Positions 11,901 through 26,900 of a stretch of 64,000 nucleotides of DNA are shown one piece after another. How positions within the stretch are numbered: the first letter of the stretch is position 1; every line of letters begins with the position of its first letter. The stretch comes from Platynereis dumerilii. Lineage: Eukaryota > Annelida > Polychaeta > Phyllodocida > Nereididae. A model generated the notes under the pieces. That model was not told the DNA's origin. It made no database searches and saw only the letters and a list, made by a program, of their open reading frames with translations. Made by a program: the position numbers and the translations under genes. The stretch lies in contig JAPTHN010000004.1 in NCBI GenBank assembly GCA_026936325.1, positions 44,285,289-44,349,288 on the forward strand, given 5' to 3'.

Positions 11901-14900
11901 AAAACATATATCAACAACCAGACACAGTAACATAAACTCAGAGAAAGAAAGACAAGAAATAACACAAGAAATAACACAAAGAAAAATGATGATTCAAAAC
12001 TGCATTCCGTGGAAAAATTGGAATGATGCAAAGGGGTACACAGTGAGACACTCTTTCAATTGAGAGGTGTGCAACCTTTCTTATTATCAAACAACACTTA
12101 ACGTCAACTAATATTCACCTTTTTTAACTTTCCTGTGCAGCAGAAACAATACAAAGATACAATATAAGTAAAGGGTTATAATAAACATTTGTTGTATTAA
12201 TGTGAATGCATCCTCACAACCTTTTTTAACGACTAAACATTTGTAACGTGTTGCCTCATAAATCTATCAGTATACCAAAGGTTATTGCTGAAATGTCAAG
12301 TCTTTCTAAGATAGTATTCATCATTCTCGAAGATTCTCATTATTACAGGTTAATAAGGTAATTAACAGCGAATAATCAACTATAGTATAACTATTATTAG
12401 TAACGAATATTCATCTATTATATATTTATAGTAATAATCTCTACATGAAGTAAGTTGGATTAATATATAGTGCAATTACTTATTATTGGCATTAGTAATG
12501 TCTGTATTATTTATTAATTAAGACTTTCTAAACTTCAAGGCAAATGCATAGAAGTCACTAAAATATCAAAATTGAAAATATATACTTACTTTTTATTGGC
12601 CTCCACTTGTTTTGGACCAAAATATTTTACATTGCCTGAGAAAATAAAATTGGACAAAATAGTTACATATATGTAAATATAGTTTCATGGCTATGATATG
12701 CAATACATTTAATCTTAAACATGAACCGAATCACCATTCTCTTTATAAAACTATCATTTCGATGAAAAGGATGCTCTTCCATTGTGTTTTTCTATGGTTG
12801 ATTTTTTAAAAATAAAGATGCCACTTTTCCCAATGAAATCCATGGATTAAAGAGACATCAAGAAAAATCAACACATCAGAAAATACCTATCTCAAAAATT
12901 AAAAATCCATCCCAAAAAATATCATAATTAGATTTGGGTATCAGGGGGTTTTGGAATTTGAACTGACCAATGACCAGACTACTTAATATTTTCAGGAACG
13001 GCTTGTCCAGGAATTGTTCAGATCGTCTATTTAATGGGATAAAGAGTTATGAAACTATCTTCAAAATACGAAAAACATTTTTTTGTATTTTTGATGAGAA
13101 ATGGAGAATATTTTGTCAAAAACATCTTACATTGGTGTGATATCTTTCTGAACTAAGATAGGCTCATCTAGTTGTTAATGGTAGGTGGTAAATCAGTTTC
13201 TCAGTTTCAGTACGAATTGAATAGTTTTTCATATATTACAAGGGGTAGGAGTCAAAATAAAAAAATCCACTAGACCTATGAACAGTTATTCAAGTTTCCT
13301 TCTTTTATTCAAAGAACCTTTAATGAAACAGCACAGTGCATGTATCCAATAATACGAATCCCACCACCAAAGATTCTAATCCACACTAAACACTGCATAA
13401 TAGATATAAGTTAATTCAAAATAATATCGCATTATTGGCAGTGCCCATGACTGGTGATTGGTCAGCTCTTTTGGCACGTACCTCCACCGTCGGAAGACAG
13501 AGGCTCAATTTGGTCAGTTTCTGCATAAGACCAGTCTATAGATACTCCGTCGTACTGGCGTCTCCTTGCTGCATGGGGCCAATAGAAATCATTATGATAA
13601 GCTTATTATCTATTCTGGAACACTCCCTTCAATAGCTCAAGATATGGTTAATAAAATTACTAGGGATCCTGTTTCATGCCCATTACTTTTAGTTTAAAAT
13701 CTCAACCATTAATAACATTGGGCTCAAAGTAATATTTATAACACATAAAACCGTCTAAATCCAAGGACACTTCAATTCTTATATCGGACTTGCCTGGACC
13801 ATCGTTAAACTTGAATAGTTTTTCAAAAATATTGCATCAAATCTATCCACCCTCATGTCACTAAATGTATGTTTAGTATTTTTCCCCAGAACACTACTAC
13901 TTTCTTTAGAATGATAGACAATTTTTCATTGTTCCATTAAAAATAATCAACTGGAAAAGTATCACTACGCTTGATCAAAATTACCAAAAACGGGACGCCA
14001 CATTTGAAGAAAAACTTTTAGCAATACTGGATGGAGCAAAATTAGGTGTTTTAAAAAGAAATTGAGACAACACAAGATTTTGTTTTATAAAGAGAATGGT
14101 GAGGAAAAAATACACATGCTATTCGTACTTAACATGCTCTGAATAATTTGTATATTAATATGACATGCATGTGTTTCTGTATATGGTTAGGGTGAATCTT
14201 CTGGAAATCTTGACATATTGTAAGAAATTTGACATGCCAAGGCAACGGATTATAATGAGGATGATCTATTTATACTAGCAAGTCTCGGAAACAGACTGGT
14301 CCTTTTGGTTTTGCAATAACACATTTCTTACAACTAAACTAACAAGGTGTCTTGACTAAACCGACAATCACCGGAGGGGCAGAACCACCTTAAACCAGAA
14401 AATTCACCCCGTTGAATAAATTTTTTATGTCACACAGTGAAGTATTTGTACAAAGAGAATAAAGAATAAGTACCCTATAAAGTCAATATATTAGACTGCC
14501 AAAGGCTTTAATATATTTCTTATCAATCCAGTTTCAAAACACAATGAGCAAATAGAGCATCTTTCCCTGGCATTTTAAACAGTAAACACTAACAGTGAAA
14601 ACAGGTTCCATCTTATCATATTAACTTTAAGAGGGTACCACATTCCTTGATGAAATCTAATGAACAAACTCATCAACTACATTTCAAATAGCCATGCGGG
14701 AATCTTCTTTGTACGTAGGAATAAGAGCCAGATAGAAGAATGAAACTGAACCGAAAAGCTAGAATGTTGGCGGCACCCTATTTTACTTCTCAATTGGAAC
14801 TCCCCCAAACTACATGGTTACAATTCACCTTTTCCTTAAAACTGGCTTAATATTTGTCATGTGAGACCACAATAGAAGGGGCGAAGTACTAAAATTAGAA

Positions 14901-17900
14901 GGTGACAAGTAAGGGAAGTTACCTTTAGATGGCACTCACAGAAAGTAAGAATGTGTCACTAACTAAAATAGCCAGGATTATGAGAGTTCTCATGAAAGTA
15001 AAGATGGAATGAGAGTCTGAGAATTGTTTAAGGGTGACTGACTCTTCAGCCAATTCTGTCTGTGAATTAAATCCGGATCAGAAAAGTTGTCACCAAACTA
15101 TTGAGCCAAACCTTAGTACGGGGTTAATAAGGGCAACATCAAAATTTGGTTGGAAGTGTTAAGTCTGAAGAGTTTATTCAGGGGAGCCTCATTTTGAAGC
15201 AAGACTTGGGGTTGTTAACATAACGTCTATACTGAAATGACGCGGGCTACCAGTCGGCAAAATAACAATAATTTCACTACAGCCCTCTGGAGATTTTGTA
15301 TTTTATTCAAACTTTGAAGCAGAATGCTACGTGAAAATCAGGGACTAGATCACACATCAAACTACATATAAAAATATATAGAAATTGTAATATACACAGA
15401 CATTTCTATATAACGTGACAATATAAAATTGATACATACCATATCTTGCAGCTCTTTCTTGCTGCCGTCTTTTACTGAAAAACTTAATGGCCATCACAGC
15501 GAGAATAACAGCAATAAATAAGAATATTAACCCTCCCACTACACCCCCAATCATCGCATTTGACATGCCTTCTCCTTTGAGGGGGTCTGAAATAGAAAAT
15601 AAAACAGAACAGATCAAATTGAGCAAAAAGTTACATTTACATGTGAAAAAATTGATTTTTAACTTTACAAAAATGTTCCTGTTAATGGTATAATTACAAT
15701 ATTTCTTATTTACTTTATTTGAAAACTTCTGCTGGAAAATGTTAACTCTACTTACCTACAGTGAAGTGGGTTATAATTTTGCTAGGGGCTCCTTCAGAGC
15801 CATTTCCAAAGCTGTACACTTGAAATAAATACTGTGCGCCCCTGGAAACAGTCGGCCATTTGAACCAAGTTTCGACGACTTTCTCCGCTAGAGGGACCCA
15901 CTGTCCTACTGTTCTATACATGACTTTATAGTACTGCACTGGAACCTGGTGGAAAATGGTAGCATAATTAGAATTCAATATCCACATATGAAATTCGACC
16001 AAGTCTACATTCCTAGATGTTTGGTAAATTTAAAACTAGCCATCAGTAGAGATAGACATTCATGGTATTCTAGAGATGTTGTACAGAGATTTACGGCACA
16101 AAAAACTGCTTTTAAGATGGCTCCACTAAAGTATGATTTACAAGCAGTATACTTAGTTTACTTTTTATTTAATATGACCAAATAACTGTTCCCTGGTGAT
16201 TAAAGATGTCTTTACTAGGCCTGTTGAATGCCCTTTGAGTAATGAGGCCAGTTTTTCTGGCATATATTGACAATATTGTTATTCTTACCGTTGTATTTAG
16301 AGGAGGTAGCCATGTGATAAGCAATCCCTCATCCTCTTTTCTAACACTAACATTCCTTGGAGGGGCTGGCAACACAGCTGAATATAAGATAATTTATGCA
16401 AATTAAGGCAAGAACACATTCCATATATTACTTTTTAAAATAAATTTATATTAGTGATATACAATAAATATATTTGGGATTTGGGAGTAAAAAACCCTAA
16501 ACCTCAATATTTTTAACAATCTTTCATATATTTGACTTGAAAGCAATTTTATCGATTCACGTTAAAGTACACCTAATGATGTTAGACTTTTTGCATTACA
16601 ACATCCAGTAATTGTCAGATTCGTAAGAATGTCACATATACTATGTACCCCAATTTTTTAGTTTCAAATTTTCATTTTTTAAGGGTTTTGAAAAGAAAGT
16701 GATATCTGTCAACTGTACATGTACTGTCTACATCGGATGAGATCTCAATGGCAATTAGTTCTTATTAATTTAGATAATTCAATGAAACCTACGTTTCTCA
16801 TCATAATGATTCGGCCGATGTGTGCTGCCAGGAATGGGCAGTATTGTTCCAACATCATCATAACCTGAAAACAGATCAAATCAAATTCAGCATACATAAA
16901 TTGAATATACATCCTTTTAATAGAATTTTCTCTGTAACCTGAATGTTTGCAGGAATTTGAAGTGTTTTTTTTTATTTACACTAACCGTACACTTTAGAGC
17001 TGAAAGAAAAGTGCCCTTAACACGCTTAACGACTCTTTCACATTGACAAAGTTCATGTTGACATTTACATAACACTCAAGTCCTTTGGTAATGGCAAAGT
17101 TCTTACACATGAGCACTTTAGCTCTTGGGTGTTCAGATAGTTCATCGCATTTTACTTGGGAGCTTTTGCTTTTCAAAAATTATTTTACGTTAGCATTTGA
17201 CGTCTTGGTTGTTTAGAAAGCTTGTCAGATTATACTTGGGAGCTTTGGGTGTTTTGACATTTCTTCTACATCAGTGCTTGAGCTTATGGCTGTTTAGGAA
17301 GTTCATCACAATACGTACACTAGGGAGCTTTTGGATGTTTCAAACTTTTATTATACTTCGGAGATTTTTGGCATTTCGATCTTTTTTTTTTCTTTTTTAC
17401 TTTAGCTCTTGGGTGTTTGTATCAGGGCTTTGGAGTCAAGTAGTAAGTGAACCGACTCCGACTCACGACTCCTTTCACTTTCCGAAAAGCGACTCCGACT
17501 CCTTAGGTCTCCTGAATTACGAATCCCACTCCGACTCCTGACTCCGCTTGTCTGCATTATTGCACACAAATATGACATGGCTAGCAGAGGAGATGAAAAA
17601 TTATTTTGAATATTTTCATAGATCCTGCACATGAATACTTGTTTAGTAAGTTATGTGTCCAATCTGGAATACATTTCACAATTTTTGTAACTGTGTTTTT
17701 GTAAATTATATAAATTATTTATAAGTTCGACTCCGACTCCACCCAAAAACCTCCGAATTCACGACTCAGACTCCAAAGCCCTGGTTTGTATACTTTACTT
17801 AAGCTCCTTGTTGTTTAGATAGGAAGTTCACAACATTTTAATTGAGCTTTCGGGTGTTTAAAAAGTTATTTTACATGAATAATTGAGCTTATGACTGTTT

Positions 17901-20900
17901 ATCGACTGTATACTTTTTCTTTGAATGGCTCACTTAACTTACATCTTTACAGAATATCTACGACTGATGCAGGTGTTACATTTGATTAATTGTCAGACAG
18001 GAATGTAAGATTCTAAACAAAATAAGATCACTGTGTATGTACAAACTATGCAGTTTTACAGAACATATTGGCAGTAATTACTGGGTGTGATTCCTTCAGT
18101 CTGAAGTACATGTTCTTACAAGAGGAGGAAAGCATCACAATTGTATTGTAAATTAAATTAAAACTGCCATCAGGAAGTCTCTATGATCTCAGTGTCTTCA
18201 TAAATTGAAAACAATTATTACTCATAATATTAACCACTACTATTGAATATTCTTTGCTGTAAAAAAACATATCATATCCATGTAATTTTAAATAACAAAA
18301 TATAGAATTATTTTAATTTTCACACAAATACAATTACATCTCAATACAAACCATATGGTAAAAAGATAAGTATACAAGCATGCATCTTACAATATGTATA
18401 ATGTGCAACTTTAGTTGAAATAAAAAGCAACATAACAAATTCAATAATAGCTCACAAGAAGTGATTGACACTTCTGATAGTCACAATTGCCACATGAATG
18501 CATTGTTCCACACTGAGCAAGCAGTTCGAACATCACAACTTTTTCAACCAATCATACGATGTTTTCTTGTGTCTTTATATTGTTGTTTGATAAGTGAAAG
18601 TTAAGATTTGGCAAACATGAACAAACAAAATAGAATGTAAATTTGCAAAAACTTCAGTTGACACCAAACTGATCATCAAAATTTTAAATCTGCAGCTTTT
18701 ATGACTAGAAAGATCCATGGCTGTAAAGAAGAAATTTTTTGTGTGGCATTTGGTATGTCATCACCATTAGGTTAGACGTGCTTATGAGGACCTTCCCGGG
18801 GTCAAACCACAAAGCTCACCCTTTTCAAGTTCATCAATGAAATTAATGAAGCAGATTCAGGCCTATTTGGGTTAAACGGCATCTTATTTAGGTAGTAAAA
18901 GTCAGTATTTAGATTAAGGAATTATATAATGACAGTTTTTAGGAGTCCTCAGTATGTTACACATTTACCCCATGAACGCTATCCAGCTGGGATTTTGCTC
19001 ATGAAGGTCCTCTGAATGAGTGAGTGAGATTGTGTTTTACGCCCCCTCAGCACCGGTGTGGGCTATTTAGAGGCAACTGAAGGTCCTCTGAAAATTTCTG
19101 GTTCCAACACTATTATTATCCAATAGATGGGTGATCCACTGCCCATGGAAGATACAGTAATCACCATAGAAAACACGATACAATGGTATAAAAATATAAT
19201 TGCTTGTTTCAAGAATTTTGGTTGGTGGCTGACGCCATAGTAATATCCTCATAGAACAATGGGCTACTGCTGTAGCTGTACTGGAAAGATGAAGTATGGC
19301 GAGTTTGGTGACCGTAGTCTTGTTCGGCATGTCATTTCAGCAAATCAAGTGTTGTAGAAGAAAAATTAACGTCATATTTTCATAAAGAAAACAATGAAAG
19401 CCACAGTGCAACTAACCATAAAGCAGTAATTTGATTATACAATAAATAGTATACACATCATCGAAAACACACATTCATTATTTCATTCTCACTGGGTAGA
19501 TTTAGAAATGTCATACACAAAAATACTTAAAACTAATCTTAAGTAACTAAACTATCATACAACAAGAAGATGGGCCAAGCATTTCTATTCGGTATAAAGT
19601 CAAAGTCGCCTTTAAGAAACAAGTTGCAACCGAGACTAAATGAAATTTCTGTATTGAAATCTGTGTATTATGCAGAAATAATACAAATGTTACACTAAAG
19701 CATAGGTTACAGACTAAATATCAAGTACAACAGCCAAACAGTAGACAAACTCAAAGAAAACACAACAAATCTCATTTGCTCCACAAGAGGTAGACACTAG
19801 TGCTTAACCACGACACTGACATACAGAGACACCTAGTGTAAATTACCATCAGGATAATATGTATAATCTCCATCCTCATTGATATCATCCTCATCATAGT
19901 AATACTCATCATCATATCCATAAGGGTCAGGATCTGAAGGATCTTTTATGGCTGAAAGACATAATTAGTATAAATTGTAGATGTGTCAGTGTCTACCGTT
20001 TATAGATTGTGCTGTGAAAGTAAGAATGTAGCTGGAAAGGGCCAGAAAAACTGAAACAACCCTAAGAAATGAACACTAAGTTCCTGAACATATATAAGAC
20101 AAAACATTAAAGTAAACAAACAAACTAAAGAAGAAATTAAACTATAAAGACTGATGTCCTGTAAATTGTGCAATAAATTAAATTAACTAAGTACATGTAT
20201 TCTAAAACCTATTAGATTGATGGAAATGTTGGAAATTCCAAAGACAATAACACATGGTAGCGACTGAATAAAAAAAGCCTAATCATAACTTACACAATTA
20301 ATCAATTTTTGTTTAATTAGAAAACGGGAATAAATCATCTAAAATATCAAAACAAGAAGACTAGAAGAACAATAAATAACAGATATTTGCAAAACAAAAA
20401 TGGTACTTCCAATGCTGTATTGTGTTGTGAACGAAGAATTGCACACAAATAATACATGGTAAGATGTAAACAAAAAGGCAAGGGAACGTCGAAACCAAAA
20501 CATTTCACAAAAATAAATATACGTGTGAAATTTAGCTGCAAAATCATCGAGCATAGAGAGGGCAGAAAGGCTTTATGTAATTGTCAATAAATAATAACAT
20601 TATTAAACAATTTAAGTACGTAAAATAAAGATAAATTCAGAATGAGCCAAATGATGTGGACAAAGTTGTTAAAAAAACTTCAAAAGGATCAGTGAAACTT
20701 TATAGTAACAAATAGTCTGACCAAGATCATATCCCCTTTCCAATTTAGTAACAATGTCTGGATCGACATACTGTTGAGGGAAAAAAGGGTGGGAATTACT
20801 GAAAGTATAACCCATCAATTGGCTTACACTGACGAAAACCATCAATTAGGAGGACCGCGGTATGGAATGAGTAAAAGATAAGAAAATAATTTATTTACGG

Positions 20901-23900
20901 CACTTTGAAAGATTTAAGAGGATTGATTATTGTATTGAACAGTGATGGAAACAACTTCAACCAGAACAGAAAAAATTAGCAATATAAACAAATAAGAAGA
21001 GATACAGACCATGAGGACCATACACTTGAACAATAATCCAATTTGTACATGGAAAGCCTAAAAATGAGGATGTAAAATCAACAAAAGTGGGAAGACCAAA
21101 ACCTAAAAAAAGCATAAATATATATTTTTTTCTATAACGAATAAACCAAATAGGGTGGAATAATCATAAAAAAGGTTTCAAATAGTGCCACAAATAAAGG
21201 AATGGATATGATAATGGAAAGAACACACATGCCCAGTATTTGCACCCTTACTAAGAAAAACAGATAATAAGACATGAATACTTTCAGGGAGGGCAGGTTC
21301 AGGGAAATCATATCCACCTTAACAAATCGAAGCAGGTGGGATGAGAGTGATCTTTTTGAATTAGAAACTACAAACAAAATTGCAAAGGTCTTGTGAATAC
21401 AAGATACAAACAAAAAACATTTGAAAGAGAAGATAAACCACTATTTCAATCAAAGCTAACTCGGATGCAGGCTGCTTGAAGAATTCTCCAAACGCCATGC
21501 TTCCCCTATTGGAAGAAGCCCCCAAACTAAAGCTACTGTTAGTCTTCAATAGAAAGTAAGCCATGCATTAAAGTAAACAGCTCAGCAATAGTCAAGAAAA
21601 TTATGATTCATTACAGGGGGAAGATTCCAGAATACGTGCAAGGATGTCAGGAATGGCTTATCTCAAATATCAATTTAAAGAATATGCCAATAAGAAGTAA
21701 CAGCATAGACAAACATAAATAAATTAAACATAAATCAAATTTTAGCTGATTCAGATATGTGATAAAATAGATGTTTCACAAAATTATCTACCAATATGTT
21801 GCTTTAAACATAAAACAAAGAGCAGAGGTGTACAGACACTAAAACTAACCAGAAGAGACTAACCATTAAAATAAACAAATCTAAACATTCAAATATGTTC
21901 TTGTGTACAATGATAAGAGTATAAACAATAAAATAAATATCAGACATTTCAGCATTATAGTTTACTATATTATATTTTAAACTGTCTTGTTTATTATTCT
22001 TCCAGATAAATATACCAGAAATTATAGATATTAATTAACAGATATCACATTTGCACAATGAAACAGGAAAAGAAGGATTAAAGGGCCCTTTATGGGATAT
22101 ATTTTCCTGTTTTATATGTTGTATCAAAACAACCAGGCCACACACAATTGGGATTTTTTGTTTGAAGATGTCTAATAATCAGATACTGTTAACTCAGTTA
22201 AGCATTCATCTAGTATTTGCATACTGAAATGTTAGATATATCACCTCATGGTTCACTCGCAAGCCATTTCAGATAATTTCCAATTGCCTCTACTGGCTAT
22301 TTGGTTCATTTTGGACATAACAATTTGACCATAGTTACAGTAACAATTAATATCAGATCATGGACATGGAATTATTCTCTGACTTGGACAACAGATTTGA
22401 GTAACTTTGACATCACATTTTGGACATAAATCATTATTGGAAGGTTCGGAATCGAACATAACAAATTGGACATGTAACGGACATGACTTAATGGACATAA
22501 CATAATGGACATAACATAAATTGGATATAATTCAAGCTCACACACTGACACTCACACTTACCATACGAGTAGCCATTGTACTGTGGCCGTAATTCTGAGG
22601 TAAAAAAAAAATCACAAATTTCGTTCAAGTAATTTTGTATTGATATGATATATGCTTGTATGGTGATAGGCATTTGTGAAACGCAGAGATCTGTGAAAAG
22701 CATCTGTAAGAAGTAGTGTTCAAAATGAATGAAAAATGAGTAGCATGAAAAAATGCACCATCAATTTCTACCAGCTGATATCTGCTTCCTGAGACTGACT
22801 GTGACTATGTAGATCTGAGTTAATACATACATCATTAGTAAAGAACATTACTTATTGTTTTCTATCTATGGAATAAGAGAATCACTTTCGTCATTTATAG
22901 CTACTTAGAATACAGAGAGTGACAATGATATACGTTCAATCAATCTATAATCCGATAGGTCCATTGTACTATTACAACACGTTTGCCAGATGATCATTAA
23001 CCCATTGATATACAATAGAACTACAATGTAAAAAACTTCTTGGTAGCCAGATTCATAGACGACAGATAATAAAAGATTCTGATTGATGTTCTTATTGAAT
23101 CATGTTTGGAGCCTTAACTAATTCCATTTGTCGAAAAGTATAATTGAACTTGATTTGCACATAATTGCACTTGATTTACATATAATTGCAATTGATTTAC
23201 ATATAATTGCAATTGATTTGCATATAATTGCACTTGTTTTGCATATAATTGCGCTTAATTGGCATAATTGCACTTAATCGTCCATGTCTTTAACCTCTAA
23301 TACGTTTTCCTGTGAAGATAATTTGTACATTTCAAGCCAATAAACATTATAAAACAATTGGACAATATTTACATTGCAACGAGACATGAAAACACTTTCA
23401 TTCATCTTGTGTCCACCATACTATCCAGCCAACATAGCAACTTAAGAAATCAAAATTGGAAACTTGATTTACCTAACCAAATACTGGGGCATCAATTTCA
23501 ACAAATTATTTTTTTATCAAAAGAGAGTAATACACTCTCTAAATAAGTCTAGGGAAAAAATCTTCTGAAATCTTTCTTAAAATAAGTTCCTAAAAAACCT
23601 CATATAATTATGATATCTGTCCGACTTAACCCCAACAGAAATTATTTCCAAGTCAAGCTTTGAAACACCACCATCTTCTCCCTGATATTGAAAACCTGAC
23701 ATTGCGCATTCAATTGCAATCGACCAGCCATCACCTTAATTGCACTTTGACAATGGTGCATTTTTTATGCAATCATGAACAACTATTCAACAAGACACAA
23801 CTACAAATTTAGGGATAACCTTAACTTAAGAATATAAGGAATTTAAGCTGGGACAAACAGAAAATATAACAAATGAACAAATTGAACATGTCAATTTTTG

Positions 23901-26900
23901 AGGAGAAATTATGTGTTACATGTATAACATGCATGTGATATATTTTGCATGGAAATCTACCCTGCCATATATTAATAGTACAATGACATATAATATGACA
24001 ATGATATTTTGCAATAAAATCATATCGGCTGATAGTCAAAGAACTTCTGAAATTGAAAGTTTTAGATTGCAAAAGACTTCTGCAATCGTTAAGATCATTC
24101 TGCAATCTCAACTACATTTCTCAATTGCAGTTGGTATCTTTGAAATGTTCATTATATATTTATATATTTCAAATTTGCAATACAACACATAGAAAATTAC
24201 TAAGAAGATTTCTGAAAGCACACCACTGCTAGGTCAATGTCAGCATTATTTATGTCTATTGAGCTCGCCATTGACCATAGTTTCATCACGAAACATTATT
24301 TTTTCACATTTTACAAAAAATAAACAACATGGTAGGACAGATTCCAGGCTATGTTGATTGCAATTTTTCATAGGACTGTGTACCAGATGTGAATACCCTG
24401 TGAATTTTCCTGCAGTTCTTAGTAAAATAATTTTATAGAACTATGTTATAAATTTGAATTATTAGAACAACCATTTATTTTACTGGTGGCTTCCACACTA
24501 AAAATATCCTTCCTGCAATCCTGCACTTCATGATCATATATTATGATTTGCGACATGGTGTAATAAACCCAATAACACACCAAATTGGCCAAAACTTTCA
24601 TAAGACTATTGCTTTTGAAGACCAGGTTGCACATACAATCCAAAACAGTGCTGCTGAACCAGTATATATAGATAATCATTATAAAGGTGATCATTACACG
24701 CACCACACACACGCGGTTATATTTTTGAAAAAGAAATTAAACATTGCCAAAGATATAAAATCTCTTTTATCAGTTGCCCGGTTACCACCGGGTCGAAAAA
24801 CCCTTTTTTTGCATTAGATTTTAGTAAATTTTAATCGTTGAAACCACCACATATAAATTTTGATTCAATGTGATCTTGAGACAGGTACACAGCCCTAATC
24901 ATTTGTGATCAAATATTATGTCATGGATGCAAAAATATTGAATTGAAACCACATAATCCCATCATCCACACTGATTCATACAAATCATATTCGAGACATA
25001 AGACAGTGTAGCAGGAAGGGGACATGGAGAGAACACAGGGAATATATAAAAGTCAGTGTTTAATTTTTATTATTGAACTTCAATATGAAATTGATAATTC
25101 TTTAAAATTGTCAAATGTTTGCTTTTCTGCATGATTACCTGTTTGCACAAATAGTTGTTATCATTCATAAAATGAATCTTTTCTTAAATCATAATTTGGA
25201 ACATCTACATTTGAAAATATGGATTATTCATGAAATCTTGTTGCTAGAAGGGATTGTCCCGCCGATTGTCTCTCAAAGGGGACATCTCAAATATTTAAAT
25301 GACATTATAATTAAATTCTTGATAATTCACATTCATATATTCCTGTGATTGCCTTTGTATAAAGCTTGAAATGTCTTCACAAATCATAACGTAAAACGTT
25401 GAAAGCAAAGATCTTCATCAAGCCACACAACAAACAAAAACAAATCATTCGCAATGGCTTGTTAATCTAAATCAACCTACCTAAAGTCTCTGCATTGACA
25501 ATGTTGCTGAAAAGACCATCCCCCAGTCTGTTCCGAGACAGTATACAGAATTGGTAAGTCTTCCCTGGTTGGAGTTCATATAAAGTAATAGACGTCGCTT
25601 CCTCGGGAACACGTAACGTCAACCATTCTTCACTACCAGTTCCTTGCATACGGTACCTGAAATAAATGTTTACAGTATTAAGATAATTTTTACTAATATA
25701 GCTGAATGACTCTTTTCTGGCAGCTGACCTAAAGTTTTTTCAGAAAATTTCCAATTTATACGGCAAACAATCTATCATATGATTTCACTTTTCCTGAAAT
25801 GTGGCTAACAAGCCAGTTGTTCAAATCCAATGAAGCCTTGTAAAAAAATCAAAAACAACAAAATTGTATAGTGATGCTTAATGTGCTGTTGATTTCTTCA
25901 GCAGTGATTGTTCCTGCAACAGATATGACTCATTTTGCTTAGCTTGATATAAAAATGAATACAACCACTCTGTTACAATACATTACATACACACTCTTGA
26001 GACCTTACCATATCCTTACTAAGTCCAAGCTACTAAGACCTGCCACATCTGAGACCCAACTAAGCTGTTATACAATATACCAATGTGTTGCATAGAGCAC
26101 TAAGACACTTGAGCCAGTCCCATCTTGTGTTTTACGAGAGAAATAGGATGCAATTAAGACTTATTTCTGGCTTGGCCGTCTTTACAAACATGCTTTTACT
26201 CTCTGGGTCTGGGCATAATCTATTGTCTGCTATTGTCTGCTCTTGACTAATGGCATGTCCTGGTTATGTAAATTGATTGTCCTAGTTATGTAAATCGCTG
26301 AAGCATGTAAGGAGACTTCTATGGATGTAAAGTGTGGCTGATCGTATTTATATTGTAAAACGTTGAAGACCATAAAGGATTCATAATTTGATTTGCTCAA
26401 TTACATGATATCATACCAATGCACCTGTTTATGTTCAGAGGGCTGAAAGGTACCTGTAGGATCCACTTTAGGGTGGGTTTAATTATGTGACAGATCACCT
26501 CAGGTTTGAAATTACAAATATATTTTTAGGGGTATGTATTTTCTGGGGAAGTCATTGCTTATTATCCAAGTGTCTATGACGGAAAATTTCCAAAATTAAT
26601 AGTTTTCAAAGGAATGCAGCTTCTTCTTTTTTAAGATCCACTTTGACCTTTACTTGACATATATACAAGCATGGTTTCTCAGAAGCCCTGTAAATGGTAA
26701 ATTGTGTATTTGTGACCTGCTCCACCAAAATGAGTTCAAAGTAGGCAATCTGTATTTTCCAGAAATGAGCAAAATGTGTCAAAAGGTCACATTTTGATGA
26801 TTTTTAGCTGTTGGTACCACGTTTTAGCTAAAGTAATTTGCTTTAGCTAAAGTTATTTGCTTTGACTATTTAAGACGATTTTAACCAAAAACCGATTTTT

